This document shows, piece by piece, positions 47,139-54,859 of a stretch of 62,812 nt of DNA; the first letter of the stretch is position 1, and each line of letters starts with the position of its first letter. The position numbers and the translations under genes are program-made. The DNA lies in contig JAGBHI010000079.1 of the NCBI GenBank assembly GCA_017935575.1, positions 1 through 62,812 on the forward strand. Direction: 5' to 3'. The notes under the pieces were generated by a model. It worked only from the letters and a program-made list of their open reading frames with translations, ran no database searches and was not told the origin of the DNA. The DNA comes from Bacteroidales bacterium. Its GTDB lineage: Bacteria; Bacteroidota; Bacteroidia; Bacteroidales; G3-4614.

Positions 47139-48353
47139 ATGAAATACAGAGTTATAATATTTACATTGGTTTTATCGGCATTTTGCCAACAGTTATATGC
47201 CCAAAAGAACGAATTTAACCCTATTACTACAGGTGTAGCATCACTCAACATAGCCCCCGATGCACGAGGAGGAGCTTTAGGAGACCTTGGAGTTGCAACC
47301 GATCCCGACGTAAACTCTCAATATTGGAACCCCGCAAAATATGCATTTACTGAGAGTAAAGGAGGATTAGCAATTTCATACACTCCATGGTTGAGAAAAT
47401 TGGTAAACGATATCAACCTTGCATACGTTGCAGGTTATTGGAAATTTGGACGCAACGGAAATGATCCACAAGCATTAAGTGCAACCTTACGCTACTTCTC
47501 ATTGGGTTCAATTCAACAAACTGACGACGGAGGAAATGTACAAAATTCAGTAAACCCATACGAAATGGCCATAGACCTTGCATACTCTCGCAAACTTACC
47601 AGAAGTTTCTCTATGGCTGTTGCATTGCGTTTCATATATTCCGATTTAGGATTTGACGGAAGTAACGATGTTAAAGGAGCCGCAGCTTTTGCTGCCGATA
47701 TAGCAGCTTACCAAACACTATATCCCATTGTAGGACGTAGTGAATGCCAATGGTCGTGGGGATTCAATATCTCAAACATAGGAACCAAATTATCGTATGA
47801 TGGTGGAGCAAAAAGTGTATTTCTACCTGCAAACCTAAGATTGGGTACATCTTTTAAGTTCCCTGTTGCCGATTATCATACATTGTCTATAAATTTGGAT
47901 TTGAATAAACTATTAGTTCCTACAGCTCCCAGAGCAGAAGATTACAAAGACGCAGAGGGTAATAACGACCCTGAAGCATTTAATGCAGCTAAAGAGGAAT
48001 ACAATAATATGTCGGCATTCAAAGGAATATTCAAATCGTTCAGCGATGCTCCCGGAGGATTTAAAGAGGAGATGAGAGAAATTCAAGTATCAACAGGTTT
48101 GGAATACTCTTACAACCAACAATTCTTTGCTCGCGTAGGCTACTACTATGAGAATAAATATAAAGGTAACCGTCAATATGTTACTTTCGGAGCAGGATTC
48201 TCTCTAAGCGTATTTACTCTTGATGCAGCATACGTTTTGGCAACTGCGCAAAGCAGTCCTCTTGACCAAACATTGCGTTTTACCCTTGGCTTTGACATGG
48301 CAGGATTAAAAGACCTAATTGGAAGCAAAAGGGGTAATATGAGAAGAAGATAA
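47139..48353 (+). CDS. porV: Type IX secretion outer-membrane protein PorV
   Basis: 404 residues. A signal peptide (MKYRVIIFTLVLSAFCQQLY) precedes a 14-stranded FadL-like outer-membrane barrel. The conserved N-terminal region NEFNPITTGVASLNIAPDAR and GGALGDLGVATDPDVNSQYW, NPAKYAF are hallmarks of PorV. The last strand ends LRFTLGFDM, before a basic tail. PorV shuttles cargo from the translocon to the PorU attachment complex. A 46-bp gap separates it from porU, and ispF starts 1 bp after its stop. Confidence 0.95.
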   Translation: MKYRVIIFTLVLSAFCQQLYAQKNEFNPITTGVASLNIAPDARGGALGDLGVATDPDVNSQYWNPAKYAFTESKGGLAISYTPWLRKLVNDINLAYVAGYWKFGRNGNDPQALSATLRYFSLGSIQQTDDGGNVQNSVNPYEMAIDLAYSRKLTRSFSMAVALRFIYSDLGFDGSNDVKGAAAFAADIAAYQTLYPIVGRSECQWSWGFNISNIGTKLSYDGGAKSVFLPANLRLGTSFKFPVADYHTLSINLDLNKLLVPTAPRAEDYKDAEGNNDPEAFNAAKEEYNNMSAFKGIFKSFSDAPGGFKEEMREIQVSTGLEYSYNQQFFARVGYYYENKYKGNRQYVTFGAGFSLSVFTLDAAYVLATAQSSPLDQTLRFTLGFDMAGLKDLIGSKRGNMRRR

Positions 48354-48354
48354 T

Positions 48355-48834
48355 ATGAAAATAAGAGTTGGATTGGGATATGATGTTCACCGTCTTGTTG
48401 AGGGACGAGAACTATGGCTCGGAGGAGTAAAAATTAAGCACACTCTCGGTTTGGACGGACACTCCGACGCAGATGTAGCAATTCATGCTCTATGCGATGC
48501 AATTTTAGGTGCTGCAGCCCTTCGCGATATAGGATATCACTTTCCACCAAGCGATAATAAATTTAAGAATATCGATAGCAAACTCTTGCTTAAAGATGTT
48601 GTTAAAATCGTAAAAGAGAAGGGTTACAAAATAGGGAACGCAGACATAACCATCTGTGCCGAACGTCCTAAAATAAACCCACATATACCCTCAATGGTTG
48701 AGACACTTGCCCCAATATTAGAGGTAGAGAAAGATTATGTTTCAATAAAAGCCACAACAACAGAGAAGTTAGGCTTTGTAGGCAAAGAAGAGGGTATTGC
48801 AGCACATGCAGTTGTTCTTATTGAGAAGATATAA
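48355..48834 (+). CDS. ispF: 2-C-methyl-D-erythritol 2,4-cyclodiphosphate synthase
   Basis: 159 residues, normal length. Zinc ligands Asp10 and His12 are in GYDVHRLV, and the third His in GHSDADVAIHALCDAIL. The hydrophobic-cavity motif DIGYHFPPSD and the C-terminal ATTTEKLGFVGKEEGIAAHA match the family. It acts in the non-mevalonate isoprenoid pathway. The ATG follows the porV stop in TAATATG, so the two are translationally linked. The same join links it to the alkaline phosphatase gene. Confidence 0.97.
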   Translation: MKIRVGLGYDVHRLVEGRELWLGGVKIKHTLGLDGHSDADVAIHALCDAILGAAALRDIGYHFPPSDNKFKNIDSKLLLKDVVKIVKEKGYKIGNADITICAERPKINPHIPSMVETLAPILEVEKDYVSIKATTTEKLGFVGKEEGIAAHAVVLIEKI

Positions 48835-48835
48835 T

Positions 48836-49957
48836 ATGAAAAAACTAAGATTAACATACTCGCTATTGCCATTGGCAGTGGCGTTTTTTGCTTTTTTTAT
48901 CAGCAGTTGCAAAGAGAAAAACTGTGAGCCACAAGTTAAAAACATAATAATGCTTATTGGCGATGGCATGGGACCCACCCATATCCCGGCACTTATGCTT
49001 GAGGAGCAATATGCGCCAACCAACTTTGAGCGCGCACAACGAGCAGGTTTTGTTAAAACATTCTCAAACAACAACAGAGTGACCGACTCCGCAGCTGCAG
49101 GAACAGCTTTGGCATGTGGCGAGAAAACTGACAATAGCGTTATAGGATTAACCTCTGAAGGAGATACCCTTATATCAAACCTTACATTTGCAGAGGCACT
49201 TGGAATGGAGAGTGCATTGGTTGTCAGTTGCGATATAACCCATGCAACACCGGCAGCATTCTACGCACACGCAAAACATCGCAACGAGAGAGAGAACATT
49301 GCCACATGGTTACCAAATGCAGGAATTGATGTAATATTTGGCGGTGGGCTCACAGCATTCACAAACAGAAGCGATAACATAAACCTAATTGAAAAATTTA
49401 AAGAGAACGGCTATATAGTAATTGACTCTTTACTACAAACCAAAGGCATTACTGAGGGCAAAGTTATCGGGCTATTAGCCGATGAACATCTACCAAGCAT
49501 GGTTAACGGCAGAGGAGATATACTTCCTCAAGCAACCCAAAAGGCATTAGAAATATTAACAGCCAACACGCAAAAGAGAGGTAAAGGATTCTTTATGATG
49601 GTTGAGGGTTCGCAAATTGATTTTGAATCGCATGCCAATAATCCCAAAGGTATATATGCCGAGATGAAAGATTTTGACAAAGTTGTTGGTATTGCATTTG
49701 ACTATGCCGACTCTCACCCCGGAACACTTGTTATTGTTTGTGCCGACCACGATACAGGAGGAATGTCAATCCCTTCGTGCAAGACCGATTTCACGCTTGG
49801 CGAAAGCGGAGTTGAATATAACTTCGGAAGCACAAGCCACACTGCAACAATGACTCCTGCCCTATTCTACGGCACAGGTGCCGACAAGTTTGAAGCTATT
49901 ATGGATAATACCGATATAGCTAAAAAGGTTAGGGAGTTTATACAAAATAGTTTTTAG
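48836..49957 (+). CDS. Alkaline phosphatase, lipoprotein type
   Basis: 373 residues from the ATG at 48836. The frame extends 13 codons upstream, inside ispF, but the signal peptide begins MKKLRLTYSLLPLAVAFFAF and its lipobox ISSC identifies the real start. Active-site features are LIGDGMGPTHIPALM (first metal Asp), VTDSAAAGTALACG (nucleophile Ser), VEGSQIDFESHANN and ADHDTGGMS, and a final metal His in FGSTSHTATMTP. It is a periplasmic or surface phosphomonoesterase. Its start joins ispF through TAATATG. A class-1 repeat follows the stop, with no terminator T-run. Confidence 0.93.
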   Translation: MKKLRLTYSLLPLAVAFFAFFISSCKEKNCEPQVKNIIMLIGDGMGPTHIPALMLEEQYAPTNFERAQRAGFVKTFSNNNRVTDSAAAGTALACGEKTDNSVIGLTSEGDTLISNLTFAEALGMESALVVSCDITHATPAAFYAHAKHRNERENIATWLPNAGIDVIFGGGLTAFTNRSDNINLIEKFKENGYIVIDSLLQTKGITEGKVIGLLADEHLPSMVNGRGDILPQATQKALEILTANTQKRGKGFFMMVEGSQIDFESHANNPKGIYAEMKDFDKVVGIAFDYADSHPGTLVIVCADHDTGGMSIPSCKTDFTLGESGVEYNFGSTSHTATMTPALFYGTGADKFEAIMDNTDIAKKVREFIQNSF

Positions 49958-50002
49958 TTGTTAGTTATCAACTACGTTGCCCTTGCAGGGTAGTTGTTAA
50001 AG
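49951..50002. repeat. Class-1 intergenic repeat after the phosphatase gene
   Basis: TTTTTAGTTGTTAGTT at 49951-49966 is followed by CAACTACGTTG, the core CCCTTGCAGGG and TAGTTGTT. The core base sequence differs from other copies but is still self-complementary. It overlaps the phosphatase stop (TAG at 49955-49957) and lies between two convergent genes. Confidence 0.65.
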
Positions 50003-50020
50003 ATATTTCTCATATACAAC

Positions 50021-51448
50021 TTATCTATCACTTAGCTTAAAAGGTAGAATTATGCTTCGTATATAACACATCTTTTTATCAATCATTTTTTTTCTTATAG
50101 GGATAACAATCTCCTTTGTTATAGATTGAGCAAAAGATTTTATCTCGTCTTTCAATGGCAAATCGTATGCATCACCATCAAACCATATATAATCTAAATA
50201 TATTTTCCCTGAACATGGATATAGATCAACCGATATATATTTAACAATTGACTCTCCTTCTCTATTATACAATTTATGTTTTGGGAAATGACGTTGAACA
50301 AACACTCTTAATGAATCCCTAATCATATATAATAGAGAGTCATTATTTTTATAGATCTCAGGGAATAAAACAGCTTTTGATGAATTCCTATGAGCAATGA
50401 GAGACTCTTCTTTATAACGTGCAAATATATTATCTATTTCATTATTGGTAGAGTCGGCAAAAAAGATATTATAGGTTATATCTCCTCTCTTCTCCTTTAT
50501 TGTTCTATCATCAATAGATTTCACTTTGTGATTTTCCCTATCTCTCCATTTGAATTTATTACTAATAATCTCGATATCCGAGCAACCAAGAAAAGGATAA
50601 AATCCTATTGATTTAACACTCCGAGGAATATCAACTTTTGTTAATGACACACAATTATTAAAGGCATAACTTCCTATATATTTTAAAGAGGAAGAGATTT
50701 TAATATCCGATAATGACACACAATTTGAAAACGCATGTCTCTTAATCTCTTTTAGCGAGGGAGGAAAAGTTATTGTACAAATAGACGAGCCACTAAAAGC
50801 ATTAACTCCAATACTTGAAACCGAATCTGGAATAATAGTGTTTTTGCAACCCAATATTATCATATTACTCTCAGTCTCAACTATTGCATTACAATTATTG
50901 CGAGAATCATATATAGGATTAGCCTCTGAAACAATTATAGTATCAATGTTTGTACACCCTACATAAGCCGACGGACTTATATACCTTACACTCTCGGGTA
51001 TATAGATTTTTTGAATATTATCATATTCTTTAAAAGCACCTTCCCCTATTGTTGTTATACTATTTGGGATTACCGTACCATTTGCACCTAATATTATAGT
51101 GTTACTTTTTGTCTCAATTATTGCATTACAATTATTGCGAGAATCATATATAGAATTAGCCTCTGAAACAATTATAGTATCAATATTTGTACACCCCACA
51201 AAAGCCGACGGACTTATAAACCTCACACTCTCCGAAATATAAATTTTCCTTAGATTTTTACAATATGCAAATGCGCTATTATCTATTTTAGTAACCGATG
51301 GAGGTATATTAAGGACAGAAATATCTTTATCATACGCATATTCTCCCCGTCGGATCTCGGTTACTACATCATCTATATCAAAACATATAGAGACAGAATC
51401 AACACTATAACCAACAAATATCAGAAAGAATAGAAATAGTTTTTTCAT
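50021..51448 (-). CDS. BspA-like leucine-rich repeat (LRR_5) secreted protein with unknown C-terminal domain
   Basis: 475 residues from ATG 51448. Signal peptide MKKLFLFFLIFVGYSVDS. LRR_5 units occupy about residues 35-295 (SVTKIDNSAFAYCKNLRKIY, FSNCVSLSDIKISSSLKYIG). Within them a 79-residue block is duplicated (SPSAFVGCTNIDTIIVSEAN and SPSAYVGCTNIDTIIVSEAN). The remaining 180 residues (from about NKFKWRDRENHKVK) match no family I recognise, and there is no type IX sorting domain. BspA-type repeats often bind host or microbial surfaces; that is only family inference. Codon use is more AT-rich than in neighbouring housekeeping genes. It is divergent from greA-HIT and convergent with the phosphatase gene. 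Confidence 0.8.
   Translation of the reverse strand: MKKLFLFFLIFVGYSVDSVSICFDIDDVVTEIRRGEYAYDKDISVLNIPPSVTKIDNSAFAYCKNLRKIYISESVRFISPSAFVGCTNIDTIIVSEANSIYDSRNNCNAIIETKSNTIILGANGTVIPNSITTIGEGAFKEYDNIQKIYIPESVRYISPSAYVGCTNIDTIIVSEANPIYDSRNNCNAIVETESNMIILGCKNTIIPDSVSSIGVNAFSGSSICTITFPPSLKEIKRHAFSNCVSLSDIKISSSLKYIGSYAFNNCVSLTKVDIPRSVKSIGFYPFLGCSDIEIISNKFKWRDRENHKVKSIDDRTIKEKRGDITYNIFFADSTNNEIDNIFARYKEESLIAHRNSSKAVLFPEIYKNNDSLLYMIRDSLRVFVQRHFPKHKLYNREGESIVKYISVDLYPCSGKIYLDYIWFDGDAYDLPLKDEIKSFAQSITKEIVIPIRKKMIDKKMCYIRSIILPFKLSDR
50884..51247 (-). repeat. 237-bp in-frame duplication inside the BspA-like gene
   Basis: TTGCATTACAATTATTGCGA occurs at 50884 and 51121, exactly 237 bp (79 codons) apart. 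About 127 bp around each copy is nearly identical. Confidence 0.85.
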
Positions 51449-51470
51449 ATTGCAAATTTTCTGCAAGTTA

Positions 51471-51478
51471 CAAAAATA
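51471..51478 (-). promoter_or_regulatory. -7 box for the BspA-like gene
   Basis: On the minus strand TATTTTTG (51478-51471) fits TAnnTTTG, 22 bp before the ATG at 51448. The leader would be very short. Confidence 0.45.
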
Positions 51479-51610
51479 TTTCTATTCATCTTTTATCTCT
51501 ACTATTGATTTGAGCATTGAGAAAACGACGGCAAGATAGTCGCAAACGCGGAAAAAGAAAATGAAAGCACAGTTAAGAGCGAGGTAAAATATCAATTAAC
51601 GCAAGCAAAA

Positions 51611-51634
51611 AGACCGCTGGTTTTTCAGCGGTCT
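51611..51634. terminator. Intrinsic terminator after the greA-HIT operon
   Basis: AGACCGCTG (51611-51619) pairs with CAGCGGTCT (51626-51634). A/T runs flank both sides, so it can stop minus-strand transcription after HIT and also act from the other side. Confidence 0.85.
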
Positions 51635-51647
51635 CTTTTATCTTTAT

Positions 51648-51705
51648 TAGTTTTCAAACAACTAAAAACTACCCGAAGGGCGGTGTAATCGAAAACTAAC
51701 AACTA
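51648..51705. repeat. Class-1 intergenic repeat after the HIT gene
   Basis: Contains AACAACTAAAAACTA, core CCCGAAGGG, and AAAACTAACAACTA, which ends exactly on the stop codon (51703-51705) of the HIT gene. Confidence 0.65.
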
Positions 51706-52095
51706 CATATTAGCTGCAATTGTAGCTGCAACCTCCGCCATCTCTTCGGGAGAGAATCTCAATTTCTCTTTTGTAAACGACATATCACCCTCGCTGTTCA
51801 TAGGAACAAGGTGAACATGAGTGTGAGGAACTTCCATTCCTAACACAGCCACACCAACTCTTTTACAAGGAACAGCCTTTTTAAGAGCAAGAGCCACTTT
51901 TTTTACAAAAAGCATATACTCAGCATAGTCGGCATTCTCAATATCAAATATATAATCTCCCTCAGCTTTTGGTATTACCAATGTATGCCCCTTAGCCAAT
52001 GGATTAATATCAAGGAATGCAAAAAACTTCTCGCTCTCTGCAACTTTATAACAAGGTATTTCGCCCTGAACTATACGTGTGAATATTGTTGCCAT
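51703..52095 (-). CDS. HIT family nucleotide-binding hydrolase
   Basis: 130 residues of the HIT superfamily. The catalytic motif HTHVHLVPM (residues 91-99; His-x-His-x-His) and the N-terminal TIFTRIVQGEIPCYKVAESE are those of Hint/HinT-like purine nucleoside phosphoramidases. It lies 8 bp after greA and shares its transcript and terminator. The last codon is followed immediately by a class-1 repeat, whose sequence supplies the stop codon. Confidence 0.93.
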   Translation of the reverse strand: MATIFTRIVQGEIPCYKVAESEKFFAFLDINPLAKGHTLVIPKAEGDYIFDIENADYAEYMLFVKKVALALKKAVPCKRVGVAVLGMEVPHTHVHLVPMNSEGDMSFTKEKLRFSPEEMAEVAATIAANM

Positions 52096-52103
52096 AACGG
52101 GTA

Positions 52104-52574
52104 TTACATTAAAATCTCAACAATCTCAAATTTCATTATGCCCGCAGGTACTTTAACCTCAACTATATCACCAACGTGGTGTCCCAACAAACCTTGAGCA
52201 ATAGGAGTTGATACAGATATTTTACGCTCTGCCAAATTAGCCTCGCTATCAGCCACAAGCATATACTCCATAGTTGCACCGTTTTGGCAATTTTTGATTT
52301 TTACCTTGTTTAGCATTTGAACTGTATGAGTATTCAAGTTAGCATCGCTAATAATACGAGCATTGGCAACTTGGAGTTTCAATTGAGCAATTTTCATCTC
52401 CAATAAACCTTGAGCCTCTTTAGCCGCATCATACTCAGCATTCTCCGAAAGGTCTCCCTTATCGCGAGCCTCAGCAATTTGAGCTGAAATTCTGGGGCGT
52501 TCAACACCCTCTAAATAGTTGATTTCGTCCATCATTTTATGATAGCCTTCATCTGTCATATAAACTACTGCCAT
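52104..52574 (-). CDS. greA: Transcription elongation factor GreA
   Basis: 156 residues: an N-terminal coiled coil (about 10-75: ERPRISAQIAEARDKGDLSE, then NAEYDAAKEAQGLLEMKIAQ) with the acidic tip (DKGDLSENAEYD) and a C-terminal FKBP-like domain (SVSTPIAQGLLGHHVGDIVE). It rescues backtracked RNA polymerase by stimulating RNA cleavage. A -7-like TATCTTCG lies about 105 bp upstream. It is first in the greA-HIT pair. Confidence 0.96.
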   Translation of the reverse strand: MAVVYMTDEGYHKMMDEINYLEGVERPRISAQIAEARDKGDLSENAEYDAAKEAQGLLEMKIAQLKLQVANARIISDANLNTHTVQMLNKVKIKNCQNGATMEYMLVADSEANLAERKISVSTPIAQGLLGHHVGDIVEVKVPAGIMKFEIVEILM

Positions 52575-52623
52575 ATCCTTTTATATTTTTATTATTAATT
52601 TTAAAAAACATATAAAAAAGAAT

Positions 52624-52645
52624 CCCCGTATCTTAGCGATACCGG
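52624..52645 (-). terminator. Probable terminator of the glycosyltransferase gene
   Basis: CC-GTATC (52626-52632) pairs with GATAC-c-GG (52638-52645, one bulged base). A T-run follows on the minus strand. It lies about 110 bp after the stop at 52757. Confidence 0.5.
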
Positions 52646-52677
52646 AACCCTCCTATAATCTTATCTCATTTCTTTTG

Positions 52678-52685
52678 CGAAGATA
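52678..52685 (-). promoter_or_regulatory. -7-like box for greA-HIT
   Basis: On the minus strand TATCTTCG (52685-52678) differs at one position from TAnnTTTG. It is the same variant as before the aminopeptidase P gene. Confidence 0.4.
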
Positions 52686-52756
52686 AGCAATAAAATCTTG
52701 CAAACCAAATTTTTTGACTTTTATTCGCTTTTTTAATTTAACAACACACCTCTTAA

Positions 52757-53749
52757 CTACTTAAATTTAAGGCGTTTCATCTCCTTCTCCTTATCCGGTT
52801 GCATTTTAAACAACACTTCTGTTATATAGGCACGTAAAAAACCTATTGCATAGCCCCACAACTGAATTGTTGCAGTAACCAATGCCAATAACGAAACCTT
52901 TACGGAGCGAGTCTTTGCAAGAGCCTCAACAAACAAAGCCATATAGTATATTGCCAACGGAACTATTGCCCATTTACAAAGCAGGGTTGAAACAATCAAG
53001 AAAATTGAGCCTAACATAAACAAGGTTGGCAACAGATGCACCAACTTCATTGAACCGGGGTGAAGCAGATGCAACTCAACCCTTGAGCGACCGAACACCA
53101 ACATCTGACGGCAAAAACTCTTGATTGTATTACGGCGTTTATGATAAACAATGGCGTCGGGCAACAGAACGGTTGTAAAGCCAGCTTTGCGTATGCGAAG
53201 GCTTAAATCAATATCCTCACCAAAGACATCTCTGAAATCGCCAACTTTTTTATACACCTCTTGGGTAAATCCCATATTAAAGGTACGAGGCAAGAACTTC
53301 TCCATTCCCTTTTTGCGACCTCTTATACCACCTGTTGTCAGGAACGAAGTCATAGAGTAACTGATTGCCTTTTGTAGGGTTGTAAAGTTATCGGCAGCCG
53401 CATCGGGACCCCCAAAGCAATCAAAGCCACCCTTCTCTATCTCACGTTTTACTATCTCAAAATATGTAGGTGGAATAACGCAATCAGAGTCAAAGAATAT
53501 AAGCCACTCCCCCTCTGCTCGCTCCATACCATAGTTACGAGCGGCACTACGCCCCTCGTTCTTTTTCATAAAGTATCGCACGTTGGCACTCTCGGCATAA
53601 CGCTCAGCAATATCATCACTTGCGTCAACCGAACCATCTTCAACAATTATGGTTTCAAAATCCTTATCGGTTTGCTTTGAAAGGCTCTCCAATAACTCCT
53701 CAACCTCTGACCTGCGGTTATATACCGGCACTATAATTGAAAACTTCAT
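52757..53749 (-). CDS. Membrane glycosyltransferase family 2
   Basis: 330 residues. GT-A fold: VPVYNRRSEVEELLESLSKQ near residue 8, EDGSVDASDD near 37 (UDP-binding Asp) and the metal-binding FFDSDC at 86-90. The acceptor region GEDIDLSLRIRKAG near 190 contains the catalytic-base type ED. Two or three hydrophobic helices (about 235-300) place it at the inner membrane. Donor and acceptor are unknown. It stands alone between a class-1 repeat and greA; both neighbours are housekeeping genes. Confidence 0.9.
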   Translation of the reverse strand: MKFSIIVPVYNRRSEVEELLESLSKQTDKDFETIIVEDGSVDASDDIAERYAESANVRYFMKKNEGRSAARNYGMERAEGEWLIFFDSDCVIPPTYFEIVKREIEKGGFDCFGGPDAAADNFTTLQKAISYSMTSFLTTGGIRGRKKGMEKFLPRTFNMGFTQEVYKKVGDFRDVFGEDIDLSLRIRKAGFTTVLLPDAIVYHKRRNTIKSFCRQMLVFGRSRVELHLLHPGSMKLVHLLPTLFMLGSIFLIVSTLLCKWAIVPLAIYYMALFVEALAKTRSVKVSLLALVTATIQLWGYAIGFLRAYITEVLFKMQPDKEKEMKRLKFK

Positions 53750-53871
53750 TTTTAGTTGTTAGTTGTTTGTTTTTAGTTGTTAGTTGAGAAACTTTCGTTT
53801 CTTTATTGTCTATGATATTCTAAAAACTACCCCGAAGGGGCAGCTTTAGCTGACAACTAACGACTAACAAC
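53750..53871. repeat. Double class-1 repeat between exonuclease and glycosyltransferase genes
   Basis: Four TTAGTTGTTAGTT-like words, two at each end, flank a middle stretch and the core CCCCGAAGGGG. The last part (53852-53871) reads GACAACTAACGACTAACAAC and overlaps the end of the exonuclease gene. Confidence 0.7.
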
Positions 53872-54423
53872 TCTCTTATACACTTCCATTGTAAGGCGAA
53901 TATCGTAAAGAGCATCGTGCAACGACTCTTCACACACCTCAATACCACATTGGCGAGCAACAGATGACAATTTAAAGTTTGTCATATTTTTTCGCTCCTC
54001 AGCAAAATATTGCGATGCGAGTACCATTACGTCAAGACTGTTACCCCAGAACCAGCTACCAAAATACTCATCACCATTTTGGCGGAACCAAGCTCTGAAA
54101 AAATTATCGTCGAACGACGCATTATTATATCCAGCCAAGAAAAACTTATCGGTACGGTCATACTTATCAACGTATTTACCCAACATCTCAACCACTCGTT
54201 TATATACCTCTTCCATTGGCGGATATGCCATAACCTGCTCGCGAGTAACACCTGCCACCTGCAAAGCAGCATCTTCTATTATAGCTTTTGGATTTGGAGC
54301 TACACGTAAATCAAATGTCTCCTTTACTTCGCCATCAATTACAATAGCGCCACTTATCTGATGTATTCCGTTTTTCCAAAACAGAGTCCCTGTTGTTTCA
54401 AGGTCGTAAAAAAATATTTTCAT
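53857..54423 (-). CDS. DEDDh 3'-5' exonuclease (PolIII epsilon-like)
   Basis: 188 residues. Exo I is FYDLETTG (Asp7, Glu9), Exo II YNNASFDDNFFRAW (Asp), and Exo III LHDALYDIRLTME (His and Asp). This is the DnaQ-like exonuclease fold without a polymerase. It may proofread, repair or trim RNA. The last residues RVVSR and the stop codon come from the class-1 repeat that follows, so its natural C-terminus may have been replaced. Its own -7 box lies at 54451-54458. Confidence 0.88.
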   Translation of the reverse strand: MKIFFYDLETTGTLFWKNGIHQISGAIVIDGEVKETFDLRVAPNPKAIIEDAALQVAGVTREQVMAYPPMEEVYKRVVEMLGKYVDKYDRTDKFFLAGYNNASFDDNFFRAWFRQNGDEYFGSWFWGNSLDVMVLASQYFAEERKNMTNFKLSSVARQCGIEVCEESLHDALYDIRLTMEVYKRVVSR

Positions 54424-54450
54424 CGCACTATATCACAATAACCTATTTTG

Positions 54451-54458
54451 CAAAGATA
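54451..54458 (-). promoter_or_regulatory. -7 box for the exonuclease gene
   Basis: On the minus strand TATCTTTG (54458-54451) is an exact TAnnTTTG, 28 bp before the ATG at 54423. Confidence 0.6.
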
Positions 54459-54481
54459 ATAATTATCCACTATATAAAAAC

Positions 54482-54515
54482 ATAAAAGGATATGCCGTTT
54501 GACATATCCTTTTAT
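54482..54515 (-). terminator. Intrinsic terminator of rpmH
   Basis: 13-bp perfect stem (54482-54494 / 54503-54515) with an 8-nt loop and AT-rich flanks. It lies about 20 bp after the rpmH stop. Confidence 0.8.
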
Positions 54516-54534
54516 ATTTGTTAAACTAACTTTA

Positions 54535-54687
54535 TTATCCGTTATACTCGTCAGATACTGTAAGTTTAGCTCTACCTTTTGCACGACGTGCAGCTAAAAC
54601 TCTACGTCCGTTGGCAGTTGCCATACGTGAACGGAAACCGTGTTTGTTTTTTCTTTTTCTGTTTGAAGGTTGGAATGTTCTTTTCAT
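54535..54687 (-). CDS. rpmH: 50S ribosomal protein bL34
   Basis: 50 residues, read directly on the minus strand: [20 protein letters not shown], then [20 protein letters not shown] and a C-terminus [10 protein letters not shown]. This is the complete bL34 family pattern. It is divergent from efp across a 172-bp intergenic region with a -7 box on each strand. Usually bL34 stands near dnaA or rnpA; neither is in view here. Confidence 0.97.
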   Translation of the reverse strand: MKRTFQPSNRKRKNKHGFRSRMATANGRRVLAARRAKGRAKLTVSDEYNG

Positions 54688-54733
54688 TGCCTTTATATTT
54701 TAATTGTTTACATTATATTCCAAAATCAGGGTG

Positions 54734-54741
54734 CAAAGATA
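54734..54741 (-). promoter_or_regulatory. -7 box for rpmH
   Basis: On the minus strand TATCTTTG (54741-54734) is an exact TAnnTTTG, 47 bp before the ATG at 54687. Confidence 0.7.
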
Positions 54742-54791
54742 GATATGTTTTCTCAAATTTCCAAAAGATATTTCATTTTTACGCTAATCTT

Positions 54792-54823
54792 TTTGCTTTT
54801 TTCTTTAAATTCAATTACTTTTG
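54792..54823 (+). promoter_or_regulatory. Promoter of efp, complete -33 and -7
   Basis: TTTG at 54792-54795, a 20-bp spacer, then TACTTTTG at 54816-54823. This is the best-formed Bacteroidota promoter in the window along with the one before tetR. Confidence 0.75.
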
Positions 54824-54859
54824 CACTCCGAAATACAATAACAAATAACCATACATTTT

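Noticed and set aside
51479-51600. Possible small gene or pseudogene between the BspA-like gene and its neighbouring terminator
   Set aside because: No frame longer than a few codons with family resemblance. Only a faint echo of the 7804-7930 element is visible.
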